The translations under genes were made by a program, and so were the position numbers. The notes beneath the pieces are model-generated. The model did no database searches, was not told the origin of the DNA, and saw only the letters and a list, made by a program, of their open reading frames with translations. A stretch of 33,732 nt of DNA from Mycobacterium colombiense (lineage in GTDB: Bacteria; Actinomycetota; Actinomycetes; Mycobacteriales; Mycobacteriaceae), in the NCBI RefSeq assembly GCF_001665835.1, contig NZ_LZSX01000041.1, positions 1 through 33,732 on the forward strand. Direction: 5' to 3'. Positions 14,824 to 23,263 of this stretch are shown one piece after another. Numbering within the stretch: position 1 is the first letter of the stretch; every line of letters begins with the position of its first letter.

Positions 14824-17448
14824 ATGAGCAGGCCCGCATCGCCCGTGCTTACGGTTCAATCCAACTGGTCACGGCGCAGTTTTGCCGCTGGCAACGATGT
14901 CGTCGTGGGCAGTGACCTGCGTGCCGACATGCGCGTAGCCCATCCGCTGATCTCCCGCTCGCACCTGCTGCTGCGTTTCGACCGGGGCAAATGGATAGCA
15001 ATCGACAACGGATCGCCGACGGGGATGTTCGTCAACGGTGGCCGGGTCGCTGTCGTCGATATCCGCGACGGCCAGAGCATCAACGTCGGCAGCCCCGATG
15101 GGCCGCGGTTGAGTTTCCTGATCGGACGTGACGACAGGGCGGTGGGCCAGCTGCCGCCGACGGTCGAGGGGATGCAGGCCATCGCGCGCCCCGGCGTCCC
15201 GCGGCCGTCTCGTCCGGACCACCCAAAGCAGGCCAACGGCTCGCCGCCCCGCATCGCGCGACCGCAACCCCCGCCGCCGCGTTACACCCCTGCCGGCCCG
15301 CCGCCACCGTCACCGCAGCCGGCCGGCGGCCCGCGCCGGGCCGTCGGCTATCCCAGCCCACCGTCGCCGCCCCGCCGTCCCCAACCGGCACCGCCGCCCG
15401 AAAGGCCTGCCTGGTCGGCGGCAAAAGGCCAGCCGCTGACCGAGATCGGCGCCGAAGCACTCGAAGCCGCGCAGTTCGACAGCACCAACCTGCGGCGCGC
15501 GGTGCAGCGCTCTCGGTCGGGCCTCGCGGCGGCGCCCACGGGAGCGACCGTGATCGGCCGTGCCGAAGACAGCGACGTCGTCATCTCGGACGTCTTGGCG
15601 TCGCGCCACCACGCCTACCTGGTTCCCGGCCCGGCCGGCACGGAGATCCACGACGCGCACAGCATCAACGGGACTTTCGTCAACGGGACGCGAATCTTGT
15701 CGGCGCCGCTGACCGAGGGCGACGTGATCACGATCGGCAACGTCGACCTGGTGTTCAACGGTGAAATCCTGCTTCGCCGTGCCGAAGCTGCAACCCGCAC
15801 CGGAGGGCTGGAGGTGCGCGAGGTCGACTTCGAAATCGACAGCAAACGGCTGATCCAGAAGGTCTCGCTGACCGCCAGGCCAGGCACGCTGACCGCCCTG
15901 ATCGGTGGGTCCGGCGCCGGGAAGAGCACGCTGTCCCGGCTGATCGCCGGGGCCACCTGCCCCAGTTCCGGTTCAATCACCTTCGAGGGGCACGACATTC
16001 ACGCCAGCTTCGCCTCGCTGCGGAGCCGGATCGGGATGGTGCCCCAGGACGACGTCGTGCATCGCCAGCTGACGGTGAGCCAGGCGCTGAGCTACGCGGC
16101 CGAGCTGCGGCTGCCGCCCGATACCAGCAAGCAAGACCGCGCGCAGGTCGTCGCGCAGGTGATCGAGGAACTCGGGCTGACCAAGCACGCCGATACCCGG
16201 GTGGACAAGCTGTCCGGTGGACAGCGCAAGCGCGCGTCGGTGGCACTCGAGCTGCTCACCGGACCGTCGCTGCTGATCCTCGACGAGCCGACCTCGGGCC
16301 TGGATCCGGCGCTGGACCTGCAAGTCATGACGATGTTGCGGCAGTTGGCCGACGCCGGTCGGGTGGTGCTGGTGGTGACGCACTCGCTGAGCTACCTCGA
16401 TCTCTGCGACCAGGTGCTGCTGATGGCGCCCGGCGGCAAGACGGCCTACTGTGGCCCGCCCGGCGAAATCGAAGCGACGATGGGAACCACCAACTGGGCC
16501 AAGATCTTTGGCATGGTGGGTGCGGACCCCGACGAAGCCAACCGTCGATTCCTGGCCCAGCTCAAACCACCGCCGGCCGGAGCCGAGGCGGAGAAGCCGG
16601 CCGATCTGGGCGCTCCGGCGCGCTCCAACACGCGTCGCCAGTTCGCCACGATCGCGCGCCGCCAGATCCGGCTGATCGTGGCCGACCGTGCCTACTTCGT
16701 ATTCCTGGCGGTGCTGCCGTTTGTGATGGGCGCGCTGTCGCTGACCGTTCCGGGCTCGACGGGATTCCGTGTCGCCGATCCGAACGGCGACGGCTCCGAC
16801 GAACCCGGCTCGGTCTTGATGTTGCTCACCATGGCCGCCGTCTTCATGGGCACCGCGCTGACGATCCGCGACCTCATCGGCGAGCGCTCCATCTTCCGCC
16901 GGGAACAGGCGGTCGGCCTGTCCACCAAGGCGTATCTGCTCGCGAAGATGGCCGTGTTCTTCGTCTTCGCCGTCATTCAGTCGGCGATCGCGACGACCAT
17001 CACGATCCTGGGGAAGGGAGCCCCGACGCGGCCGGCGCTGCTGCTCGGCAGCGCCACGCTCGAGCTGTACGTCGCCACCGCCGCGATGTGCGTCGCCGCG
17101 GCGATGGTCGGCCTGGTCCTGTCCTCCCTCGCTCGCTCCAACGAGCAGATCATGCCGCTGCTGGTGGTTTCGCTCATGCTGCAGTTGGTGCTCTGCGGCG
17201 GGATGGTCCCCGTCACCAACCGCATCGGTCTCGACCAGATGTCGTGGGCGGTGCCCTCGCGTTGGGGCTATGCGGCGCAGGCCTCGACCGTCGACTTGTG
17301 GACGATCGAGCCCGGGCCCCTCGCCCCGAAGGACAGCCACTTCAAGCACACGGCGAAAACCTGGCTGTTCGATGTGGGCATGCTCGCGTTGTTGACGGTC
17401 GTGTACGCGGGATTCGTCGGGTGGCGCAGCCGGCTGAAGCGGCATTGA
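14824..17448 (+). CDS. FHA-domain ABC exporter, Rv1747 family
   Basis: An 874-residue ABC half-transporter close to M. tuberculosis Rv1747 (865 residues), a phospho-regulated exporter partnered by kinase PknF. Order: FHA1 (about 7-95), Pro-rich linker (about 103-235), FHA2 (about 240-320, VIGRAEDSD at 243-251), ABC ATPase, and an ABC-2 membrane domain with about six helices (about 600-870). ATPase motifs are intact: Walker A GGSGAGKST from 361, signature LSGGQ at 463-467, Walker B LLILDEP with D487/E488, and H520. The ATG at 14824 (MSRPASPVLTVQ) matches the family start; the longer frame is unneeded. FHA1 has G29-S30 where the family has Gly-Arg. The linker has Thr sites for phosphorylation. 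It is tail-to-tail with a kinase gene, four bases apart. Confidence 0.92.
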   Translation: MSRPASPVLTVQSNWSRRSFAAGNDVVVGSDLRADMRVAHPLISRSHLLLRFDRGKWIAIDNGSPTGMFVNGGRVAVVDIRDGQSINVGSPDGPRLSFLIGRDDRAVGQLPPTVEGMQAIARPGVPRPSRPDHPKQANGSPPRIARPQPPPPRYTPAGPPPPSPQPAGGPRRAVGYPSPPSPPRRPQPAPPPERPAWSAAKGQPLTEIGAEALEAAQFDSTNLRRAVQRSRSGLAAAPTGATVIGRAEDSDVVISDVLASRHHAYLVPGPAGTEIHDAHSINGTFVNGTRILSAPLTEGDVITIGNVDLVFNGEILLRRAEAATRTGGLEVREVDFEIDSKRLIQKVSLTARPGTLTALIGGSGAGKSTLSRLIAGATCPSSGSITFEGHDIHASFASLRSRIGMVPQDDVVHRQLTVSQALSYAAELRLPPDTSKQDRAQVVAQVIEELGLTKHADTRVDKLSGGQRKRASVALELLTGPSLLILDEPTSGLDPALDLQVMTMLRQLADAGRVVLVVTHSLSYLDLCDQVLLMAPGGKTAYCGPPGEIEATMGTTNWAKIFGMVGADPDEANRRFLAQLKPPPAGAEAEKPADLGAPARSNTRRQFATIARRQIRLIVADRAYFVFLAVLPFVMGALSLTVPGSTGFRVADPNGDGSDEPGSVLMLLTMAAVFMGTALTIRDLIGERSIFRREQAVGLSTKAYLLAKMAVFFVFAVIQSAIATTITILGKGAPTRPALLLGSATLELYVATAAMCVAAAMVGLVLSSLARSNEQIMPLLVVSLMLQLVLCGGMVPVTNRIGLDQMSWAVPSRWGYAAQASTVDLWTIEPGPLAPKDSHFKHTAKTWLFDVGMLALLTVVYAGFVGWRSRLKRH

Positions 17449-17452
17449 TCCG

Positions 17453-20400
17453 CTAGATGAAGTCCAAGGCCTCGACCGTGGCGACAGGACCCTCGTGGGT
17501 GGGCCGGTTCGCGCCGCCGATGCAGTAGACGGTGTTGCCCACCGCCGCGACCACCGCGGCGTGGCGCGGGGTTGGCATGGGGCGCAACGTCGTCCACGTT
17601 CCGTCGGCGATGTCGTACATCTCGGCCACCCCCACCACCTGGGTCGGTTCCTCACCACCGACCGCCACAATTCGGCCATCGATGAACGCGGCGCCGTAGC
17701 TGCCGCGAGGGGTAGGCATGTCGACCAACTTCGTCCACGTCCCGGACTGCGGGTCGAACCGTTCGAACGCCGCGGAGTTCTTGTCGGCCGACAGGAACCT
17801 CCCGCCGACTGCGTACACATAGCTGCCGTCGGACGCCGCGGCCAGATGCTCACGCGGGGTGGGCAGGTTGGCCGCGTCGTGCCACGCGTTGCCGTCGAAG
17901 ATCTCGGTCTGCGGGACGAGCTGCTTGGCGTTCTGCCCGCCGACGATCACGAGTTTGTCACCGACCACAGCGGCCGCCAGCGCGGCGCGGGCGTGGATGA
18001 GGTTGGGCAACTCGACCCACTTGCCGCCGCGCAACGCGAACACCTTGGCCGACGCCTGGGTGAGGTCGCTGCTGGCGCCCCCGAGCACCACCACCTCGCC
18101 GCGATAGGTCGCCGCCGCGGCGTGGTGCAGCGGGATCGGCAATGCGGGTTGCGGTTGCCAGACGCCGGTCCGCGGGTCATAGCTTTCGACCGTCTGCAGC
18201 GCGGCTCCGTCGCGCAGGCCGCCCATGATCCAGATCTTGTCGTCGAGCACGGTCCATGCGGTCATCAACCGCGCCGTCGGCGCGTCCGGCAGGGAACGCC
18301 ACTGCGCGGCCGGCTGCGTTCGGCGCGCCGGTAGTTGCAGCGCCTCCGCCGACGAGGTCGCCTGGCCGTCGCCGACATCACTGGACCCGCCGATTGAGTA
18401 CACGGCCTGCCCAATCGCGTCGACCGCCATGCCATGCCGCGCTATCGCCATGTCCGGCAAGCCCGCCCACGTGTTCGTCGTCAGATCGAGCACCGACACG
18501 CTCTTGAGGACCTGGCCCGCCGACTGCCCCCCGACGGCGACCAGGCGCCGGTCGGCCAGTGCCACGCCGAGGTCGCCGCGCGGCTGGGGAAGGTCGGGCA
18601 ACCGCGTCCAGCTTTTCGTGGCAGGGTCATACGCCTCGACCGTCGCCAGGTCGGTGGGCCCGTTGTTGCCGCCCACCGTGTACACCACCTTCCCGTCCGA
18701 CGCCGCGGCCAGCATCTGCCGGGGGGTCGGTATCGGGGTTCCGAGGGTCCAGGAATTGCCGTCGAAGATCTCGACGGTGTTCAGCAGCGCGCCGTTCGAG
18801 TCGACGCCGCCCGCGACGATGATGCGCCCACCCACCACCGCCGCCGCCGCTGCCGCGCGGGGCTGCAGCAGATGGGGCAGCTCCACCCAGTGGCTGTTGA
18901 CCACGCGCCAAACCTGGTCGCTGGCAACCTTTTGCGGGCCCACCGCGCGCCAGCCCCCGAGCACGATCGGGTTTCCCTGCCACGTCACCGCCATTGCGTG
19001 CTGAACCGGGACCGGGAGGTCGTCACCGCTTTTCCAGCTGTCGATGATCGGGTCATAGCCCTCGTGGTTTGCGACGAGTGCGCGGTTGCTGCCCATTCCG
19101 CCGAAGATCCAGATCGTGCCGTCGGCTTGCGTGGTTGCCGCCGCCTGGCGCGCGATGCGGGCGTTCGTGATCGGCTGCCACCTCACCGTTGCCTGGGTGT
19201 TCGGTTGATTCGAAGCGGCGCTGTGCTGCCTGCTGCCCTGGGTCAGCAGTACATAGACACCGGTGCCCAGCACCAGCACGGCCACGACGATCCCCACCGC
19301 GATCAACGCCGCCACGACGCGGTTGGGCTTCTTCCCCGACGGGCTCAACCACGCCACCGCTCCGGTGGCCGGCCCGCGGCGTGCGGCCGCAGGCGGGTCG
19401 GAAGGGTTCGACGGCGCGATCGCGTCGGTGACGCTGGTGTGCTGGGCGATCGCTTGGGTCGGGTCAGATGTGTTGGGGGTAGCCGGGATTGGCCCGCGTC
19501 GGCCGGAGTTTCGCGAACCGGCGGGCCGGGACGGCGGCGAGACCGTTCGACGATCGTTCAGCGGACTGATCAGCGAGGTGGCGCTGTCCGAGTCGGCACC
19601 GCGTGGGCCCGGTTTGGCGATCCTGGGCGGTCGCGGGGTCGCTGCGCCCGCCTTCCCGCCGCGTCCGCCCGGCGACAGGGTCCGCGCCTGCGACGGACCC
19701 GCCGGGGCGCCCACCGTCCGCGCCGAACCGGCGGTGATGGCCATCGCGTCGGCTTTCAAGCCGTTGCGGCGCTGGCTTTCCTGCAACCCGCGGCCGAAAT
19801 CCGCCGCGGACGCCGGCCTTTCAGCCGAGTCGGGCGCCATCGCCATCTCGATGGCCGAGCACACCGCATCCGGGATTCCGCTGTGGCGCAGGTCGGGGAC
19901 CGGCGTGCTGTTGATCCTTGTGTAGTGCGCCAGCAGGTCGTCGCTGCCGCGGCGCTCGTACGCGGCGTTGCCGGCAATGAGCGCATAGATCGTTGCGCCG
20001 AGCGAATAGACATCGCTGCCGACCGTCGCGGGATCGCCTGTCATCACCTCCGGCGCCAGGTAATCGATTGTGCCGGAGAACAATCCGGCCGCCGTCTCGT
20101 ACCCGCCGGGGACGTGGGCGGTCCCGAAGTCGGTCAGTTGCGGTTCGCCGTAGTCGTTGACGAGGACGTTCGCCGGCTTGATATCGCGGTGCAGGGTGCC
20201 GCTGAGGTGCGCGGTTTCCAGCGCCCCGCACAACTTCACGCCGATCCGCACGGCTTCCGGCCAGGCGATCGGGCCCTCCCGCTGCACGCGCAGCCCCAGC
20301 GAACCCGCGGGGCAATACGACATCACGATGTACGGGCGGCCCCCCGCGGTCAGGCCGACCCGCAGGATATTGACGATGTTCGGGTGCCCCGAGAGTCCGC

Positions 20401-20629
20401 CCATCGCGTAGCCCTCACGGAGAAAGCGCTCCCGGCCCGCGTCGTCGATGAACGTCGGTAGCACCTTGACCGCCACGTTTCGACCCAAGGCGGTCTCGCG
20501 ACAGCAGTACACCACTCCGGCGGCGCCTCGGGCGATTTGGCGCGCATTGTCGAAACCGGCAGCGGCTAACTCCGCCACGATCTCGCTCGGTCCCGGCGCC
20601 CCGCCGCGAGCCTTGGGTCTTTCAGCCAT
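17453..20629 (-). CDS. PknK-like Ser/Thr kinase with double kelch propeller
   Basis: A 1058-residue membrane receptor-type kinase. The kinase domain (about 27-290) resembles the N-terminal domain of mycobacterial PknK: VAVKVL with K55, HRDIKPAN with D149, DFG 167-169, APE 192-194. T179 falls where PknK has an activation-loop Thr. The Gly-rich loop is degenerate (ARGAAGVV). A Pro/Ser/Thr-rich linker follows, then one membrane helix (about 438-462, VVAALIAVGIVVAVLVLGTG). The outer part (about 480-1058) has twelve kelch repeats with GG doublets in two sets of six. The ATG at 20629 is chosen; a TTG at 20662 would add MIRRLGSWGQV. PknK itself is soluble, so this is a different architecture. The neighbouring FHA exporter is a plausible substrate, since FHA domains bind phospho-Thr. 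Confidence 0.88.
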   Translation of the reverse strand: MAERPKARGGAPGPSEIVAELAAAGFDNARQIARGAAGVVYCCRETALGRNVAVKVLPTFIDDAGRERFLREGYAMGGLSGHPNIVNILRVGLTAGGRPYIVMSYCPAGSLGLRVQREGPIAWPEAVRIGVKLCGALETAHLSGTLHRDIKPANVLVNDYGEPQLTDFGTAHVPGGYETAAGLFSGTIDYLAPEVMTGDPATVGSDVYSLGATIYALIAGNAAYERRGSDDLLAHYTRINSTPVPDLRHSGIPDAVCSAIEMAMAPDSAERPASAADFGRGLQESQRRNGLKADAMAITAGSARTVGAPAGPSQARTLSPGGRGGKAGAATPRPPRIAKPGPRGADSDSATSLISPLNDRRTVSPPSRPAGSRNSGRRGPIPATPNTSDPTQAIAQHTSVTDAIAPSNPSDPPAAARRGPATGAVAWLSPSGKKPNRVVAALIAVGIVVAVLVLGTGVYVLLTQGSRQHSAASNQPNTQATVRWQPITNARIARQAAATTQADGTIWIFGGMGSNRALVANHEGYDPIIDSWKSGDDLPVPVQHAMAVTWQGNPIVLGGWRAVGPQKVASDQVWRVVNSHWVELPHLLQPRAAAAAAVVGGRIIVAGGVDSNGALLNTVEIFDGNSWTLGTPIPTPRQMLAAASDGKVVYTVGGNNGPTDLATVEAYDPATKSWTRLPDLPQPRGDLGVALADRRLVAVGGQSAGQVLKSVSVLDLTTNTWAGLPDMAIARHGMAVDAIGQAVYSIGGSSDVGDGQATSSAEALQLPARRTQPAAQWRSLPDAPTARLMTAWTVLDDKIWIMGGLRDGAALQTVESYDPRTGVWQPQPALPIPLHHAAAATYRGEVVVLGGASSDLTQASAKVFALRGGKWVELPNLIHARAALAAAVVGDKLVIVGGQNAKQLVPQTEIFDGNAWHDAANLPTPREHLAAASDGSYVYAVGGRFLSADKNSAAFERFDPQSGTWTKLVDMPTPRGSYGAAFIDGRIVAVGGEEPTQVVGVAEMYDIADGTWTTLRPMPTPRHAAVVAAVGNTVYCIGGANRPTHEGPVATVEALDFI

Positions 20630-20778
20630 TACCTGGCCCCAACTTCCCAGGCGACGTATCAATCGGGGTCAAGCGTAGCGAACATCGGGCCGCCGTCAGT
20701 GCGGTTCAGGCGACGATCATCGGACGGCCGCGACGGGGCGCCCGCCTGGGCCGCGTGGGCGCCGTTCTCAGCCGTTCG

Positions 20779-21582
20779 TCAATGGATGCGCGCGCTGCCG
20801 CCGAGGCCGATCTCGAGCACGCTTCCGGTGATGACCCCGGGGTCGGTGACCAGATACAGCACGCCGCGGCTGACGTCCTCGGGTTGCAGCCAGGGCTGGG
20901 GTATCGGATTGGCCTTCGTCATCCGCCGCACCAGGTCGTCGGGGACGTCGTCGCTTCCGGTGGGCTGCACCATCGGTGTCTGGGTTGTGGTCGGACAGAC
21001 CACATTGATCGTGATGCCCTCCTTGGCGACCTCCAGTGCGGCCGACTTCGCCAGGCCGATGACACCCCACTTGGTGGCGTTGTACGCGGCCAGCTCGGGG
21101 ATGCCCATTCGGCCGCCCATCGAGGAGGTCACCACGATCCTGCCGAACCGCTGCTGCCGCATCACCGGGATAGCGGCCCGCAGGACGTGAAACGCGCCGG
21201 TCAGGTTCGTGTCGATCAGCTGCTGCCACACCACGTCGCTGACGTCTTCCAGTAGCCCGGTGCTGACGATTCCGGCGTTGGCCACCACGATGTCGAGGCT
21301 GCCCATGTCGGCGACCGTCTGCTTGATCGCGGCGTTGACCGCGGTCGCGTCGCGCACGTCCAGCGTGAGGGGAACGCAGCGCCGGCCCAGCTCTTCGACC
21401 AGCTTGCTTGTTTCTCTTAAGTCATCCTCGGTGCCCAGCGGATAGGTCAGGTCAGTCATTGCAGCTGGGGCGTCGGCGACCACGATGTCGGCTCCTTCGC
21501 CCGCCAGCGCCAACGCGTGCGCGCGGCCCTGGCCTCGAGCTCCGCCGGTGATAAAGGCCACGCGTCCGTCCAAGGCACCCAT
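20779..21582 (-). CDS. Mycofactocin-type short-chain dehydrogenase
   Basis: A 267-residue SDR oxidoreductase. The cofactor motif is TGGARGQGR, NAG is present in VVANAGIV, and the catalytic Ser-Tyr-Lys set appears as SSMGGRMGIPELAAYNATK. The GQGR form of the glycine motif together with a YPLGTEDDLRETSKLVEELGRR insertion after beta-strand 2 is typical of mycofactocin-coupled SDRs, which hold NAD tightly and pass electrons to the peptide-derived cofactor mycofactocin. The usual substrate is an alcohol. The ATG at 21582 has little of a Shine-Dalgarno sequence. It is the last ordinary gene before the tRNA-derived repeat. The specific substrate is unknown, and no mycofactocin genes are in this window. 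Confidence 0.87.
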   Translation of the reverse strand: MGALDGRVAFITGGARGQGRAHALALAGEGADIVVADAPAAMTDLTYPLGTEDDLRETSKLVEELGRRCVPLTLDVRDATAVNAAIKQTVADMGSLDIVVANAGIVSTGLLEDVSDVVWQQLIDTNLTGAFHVLRAAIPVMRQQRFGRIVVTSSMGGRMGIPELAAYNATKWGVIGLAKSAALEVAKEGITINVVCPTTTQTPMVQPTGSDDVPDDLVRRMTKANPIPQPWLQPEDVSRGVLYLVTDPGVITGSVLEIGLGGSARIH

Positions 21583-22008
21583 GGGGTAAAGCTACCAGCG
21601 GATAACACGGTTGCAGGCGGCTGGGTGATGCAGTGAAATCGATTGCTGTGGGCGAGGTTTCGGCATCACGTGAACCTGAGTTGTGGAGCCGATGACGGGA
21701 ATCGAACCCGCGTATTCAGCTTGGGAAGTCGATTCAACGCGGATACTGGGGTCCGCTGGCGGTTGGCTGCAATGTAATTAAACACCGCAGTGACCTGCGA
21801 CGATGCGGCTGTAGCAGTCTTCAATAGGTTGCTAGCGTTCGGGGCGGTTTGGGCGGGGGAGTTCCCGGGCTACTCGACATCGGTCGCCCTATTTGCCCCC
21901 AAGACTGACCCTCGTGTCGCTGGAACCAAACTGCCGCCAACGGAGACAAGCCCTGAGGCGAAGTTGGGCTGCGCGCAATGGCTGGCTGAAACGATTCTTA
22001 ACGATGCC
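21583..22008. other. Non-coding junction around the first att-like repeat
   Basis: This roughly 430-base stretch runs from the SDR start to the UspA stop and holds the first 47-bp tRNA-derived repeat. I see no credible gene in the rest; the short plus-strand frame at 21790-22104 overlaps the UspA gene and looks non-coding. Confidence 0.5.
21682..21728 (-). repeat. att-like repeat: 3' half of tRNA-Gly(CCC), copy 1
   Basis: A 47-base direct repeat identical to 23004-23050. On the minus strand it reads from the anticodon loop (CTTCCCAAG, anticodon CCC) through the T-arm (GGGTTCGATTCCC) to GGCTCCA. The 5' half of a tRNA is missing, as no D-arm precedes it, so it is not functional. A 3' tRNA half is the usual remnant left by tyrosine-recombinase insertion. 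Confidence 0.85.
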
Positions 22009-22509
22009 TCAGTCGGTGGTATGGACGAGCAGCACGTCGGTCTTCGCCCTGCGCAAGACGTTTCCGGGCACCGAGCCAAGCCACTTGTCGCTGCGCGTGC
22101 CTAGTCCCACGTTGCCAACCACCAACAGATCGGCCTTCACGTCCTTGGCGAGGTGGAACAGCGCATGCACCGGATCACCCCTAATGGGTCGCGCCTCGAT
22201 ATCCTTCGCCCCAGCCGCCCTGGCCCGCTCCCGGGCCTCCCGCAGGATCGCATAGATGGCTGCCATCCCGTGCACTTTGTAGTCCCCCTCGTTCCCGAGG
22301 GCGACCTCAGCGCGGCCATCAAGTACACGATCCGGCCGGGCTGGTCTTCCCCAGCCTCCCTTGTCTCCCTTTTCCAGATAAGACAAGTGCGCCATGGCGA
22401 TAATCAACTTCGCGTTATTTTTCGCGGCGAACGCGGCGGCGTGGTCCACCGCACAAAACGATGTGTCCGAGCCATCAGTGCCGACCACGAGGGTCTGATA
22501 GGCGCTCAT
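22009..22509 (-). CDS. Universal stress protein (UspA family)
   Basis: A 166-residue single-domain universal stress protein, thought to bind ATP and aid survival under starvation or low oxygen. It starts MSAYQTLVVGTDGS, then has HAAAFAAKNNAKLIIAMA and a variable middle with a charged insertion (SYLEKGDKGGWGR). The ATP-binding pattern G-2X-G-9X-G-S is complete: GNVGLGTRSDKWLGS. The tail ends DVLLVHTTD, usual for the family. The ATG at 22509 is chosen; further upstream codons have no family similarity. It lies between the two tRNA-derived repeats, so it appears to be cargo of a decayed inserted element. Confidence 0.85.
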   Translation of the reverse strand: MSAYQTLVVGTDGSDTSFCAVDHAAAFAAKNNAKLIIAMAHLSYLEKGDKGGWGRPARPDRVLDGRAEVALGNEGDYKVHGMAAIYAILREARERARAAGAKDIEARPIRGDPVHALFHLAKDVKADLLVVGNVGLGTRSDKWLGSVPGNVLRRAKTDVLLVHTTD

Positions 22510-22687
22510 TTCGCTCCATCTTTGCTGTGAGCCCCCCAAAAGTGAGGGTGCCCACCAACGTGCGCCCTTTACACCTCCAGATAAGAGGCGCACCCGGGCG
22601 CAGCACCCACTGCTCGGCTCGGGAGCGGGACAGGCCGCTGCCGTCGATAGACGTGGCGGATGAGCTGCTGGATGAACGGCTTCGAGC

Positions 22688-23002
22688 TACTGAACGGCTA
22701 CAACCTACTCGCCCGCAGTGCTGTCCCGGTACTGGCGCGATGTCGTCAAAGAGGGAGGGGTGCGGCATATCAAATTGCATGCCGCCCGGCACACGTGCGC
22801 GACGTTGATGCACTTGCGGGATGTCCCTGTGGCGGTGATCGCGGCGTGGATCGGGCATAAGGACGCCAGCCTGACCACGCGGCGCTACGCCCACAGCCAG
22901 GCCGGCGCGCTAAAGGCTGCGGGGCGACGTTGGACCGGGTTGTGTCAACCTCGTGTCACTAGTGGTGTTTCGAACGCCTTAGCACGGCGTTTGCGCTGGT
23001 AA
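22688..23002 (+). pseudogene. Tyrosine-recombinase integrase remnant (C-terminal part)
   Basis: About 95 codons encode the C-terminal end of a tyrosine recombinase: SPAVLSRYWRDVV, then the R-H-R-H-Y catalytic elements as HAARHTCATL (box II HxxR), IGHKDASLTT and the Tyr nucleophile in RRYAH. The N-terminal catalytic and arm-binding domains are absent, and TGA stops interrupt the same frame upstream of 22688. The open part starts near GTG 22718. Its TAA (23000-23002) ends one base before the second tRNA-derived repeat, the usual position of an integrase beside its att site. It is most likely inactive. Confidence 0.8.
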
Positions 23003-23003
23003 A

Positions 23004-23050
23004 TGTGGAGCCGATGACGGGAATCGAACCCGCGTATTCAGCTTGGGAAG
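23004..23050 (-). repeat. att-like repeat: 3' half of tRNA-Gly(CCC), copy 2
   Basis: Identical over 47 bases to 21682-21728 and in the same orientation. The region upstream of it on the minus strand lacks the 5' half of a tRNA, so this too is a partial copy. It borders the integrase remnant on one side and the 22-bp repeat array on the other. Confidence 0.85.
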
Positions 23051-23098
23051 CTATTTCCGGGTCCGAACTGGTGAACGAAAACGCCTGGTAGAAGCCCC

Positions 23099-23212
23099 GG
23101 CTAGCTAACCCAGATAGCAAGGCTAGCTGCAATTTAGGTACGGCTAGCGCACTACTCAGGTACGGCTACAGTACGGGCGCGGTACGCCTCAATTCGGGGT
23201 ACGGACCGGGTA
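23099..23212. repeat. Imperfect direct repeats, about 22-bp period
   Basis: Units starting at 23099, 23121, 23142 and 23164 each begin GGCTA; those at 23121, 23142 and 23164 end GGTAC. Spacings are 22, 21 and 22 bases, then shorter decayed units at 23186 and 23203. AGGTACGGCTA occurs exactly twice (23136, 23158). It sits about 50 bases from att copy 2, where integrase or excisionase arm sites, or an iteron origin, would be expected. Confidence 0.6.
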
Positions 23213-23263
23213 CCGCGTGCGGCAGTTCGGCTACCCTCTGAACTGACTTTTCGTAATCCCTGC

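Noticed and set aside
15973..20461. Very long antisense frames over the FHA-ABC exporter and the kinase (626 and 675 codons).
   Set aside because: Both are opposite genes with complete domain motifs and lack any domain of their own.
21682..21728. A functional tRNA-Gly gene.
   Set aside because: The acceptor 5' strand and the D-arm are missing, and the anticodon stem cannot form fully. The same holds for the copy at 23004.
21790..22104. Small plus-strand gene of 104 codons between the att repeat and UspA.
   Set aside because: It overlaps the UspA C-terminus on the opposite strand, and has no ribosome-binding site or family motif.
23099..23212. CRISPR array, because of the regular repeats.
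   Set aside because: Period is only about 22 bases with no unique spacers of usual length and no cas genes.
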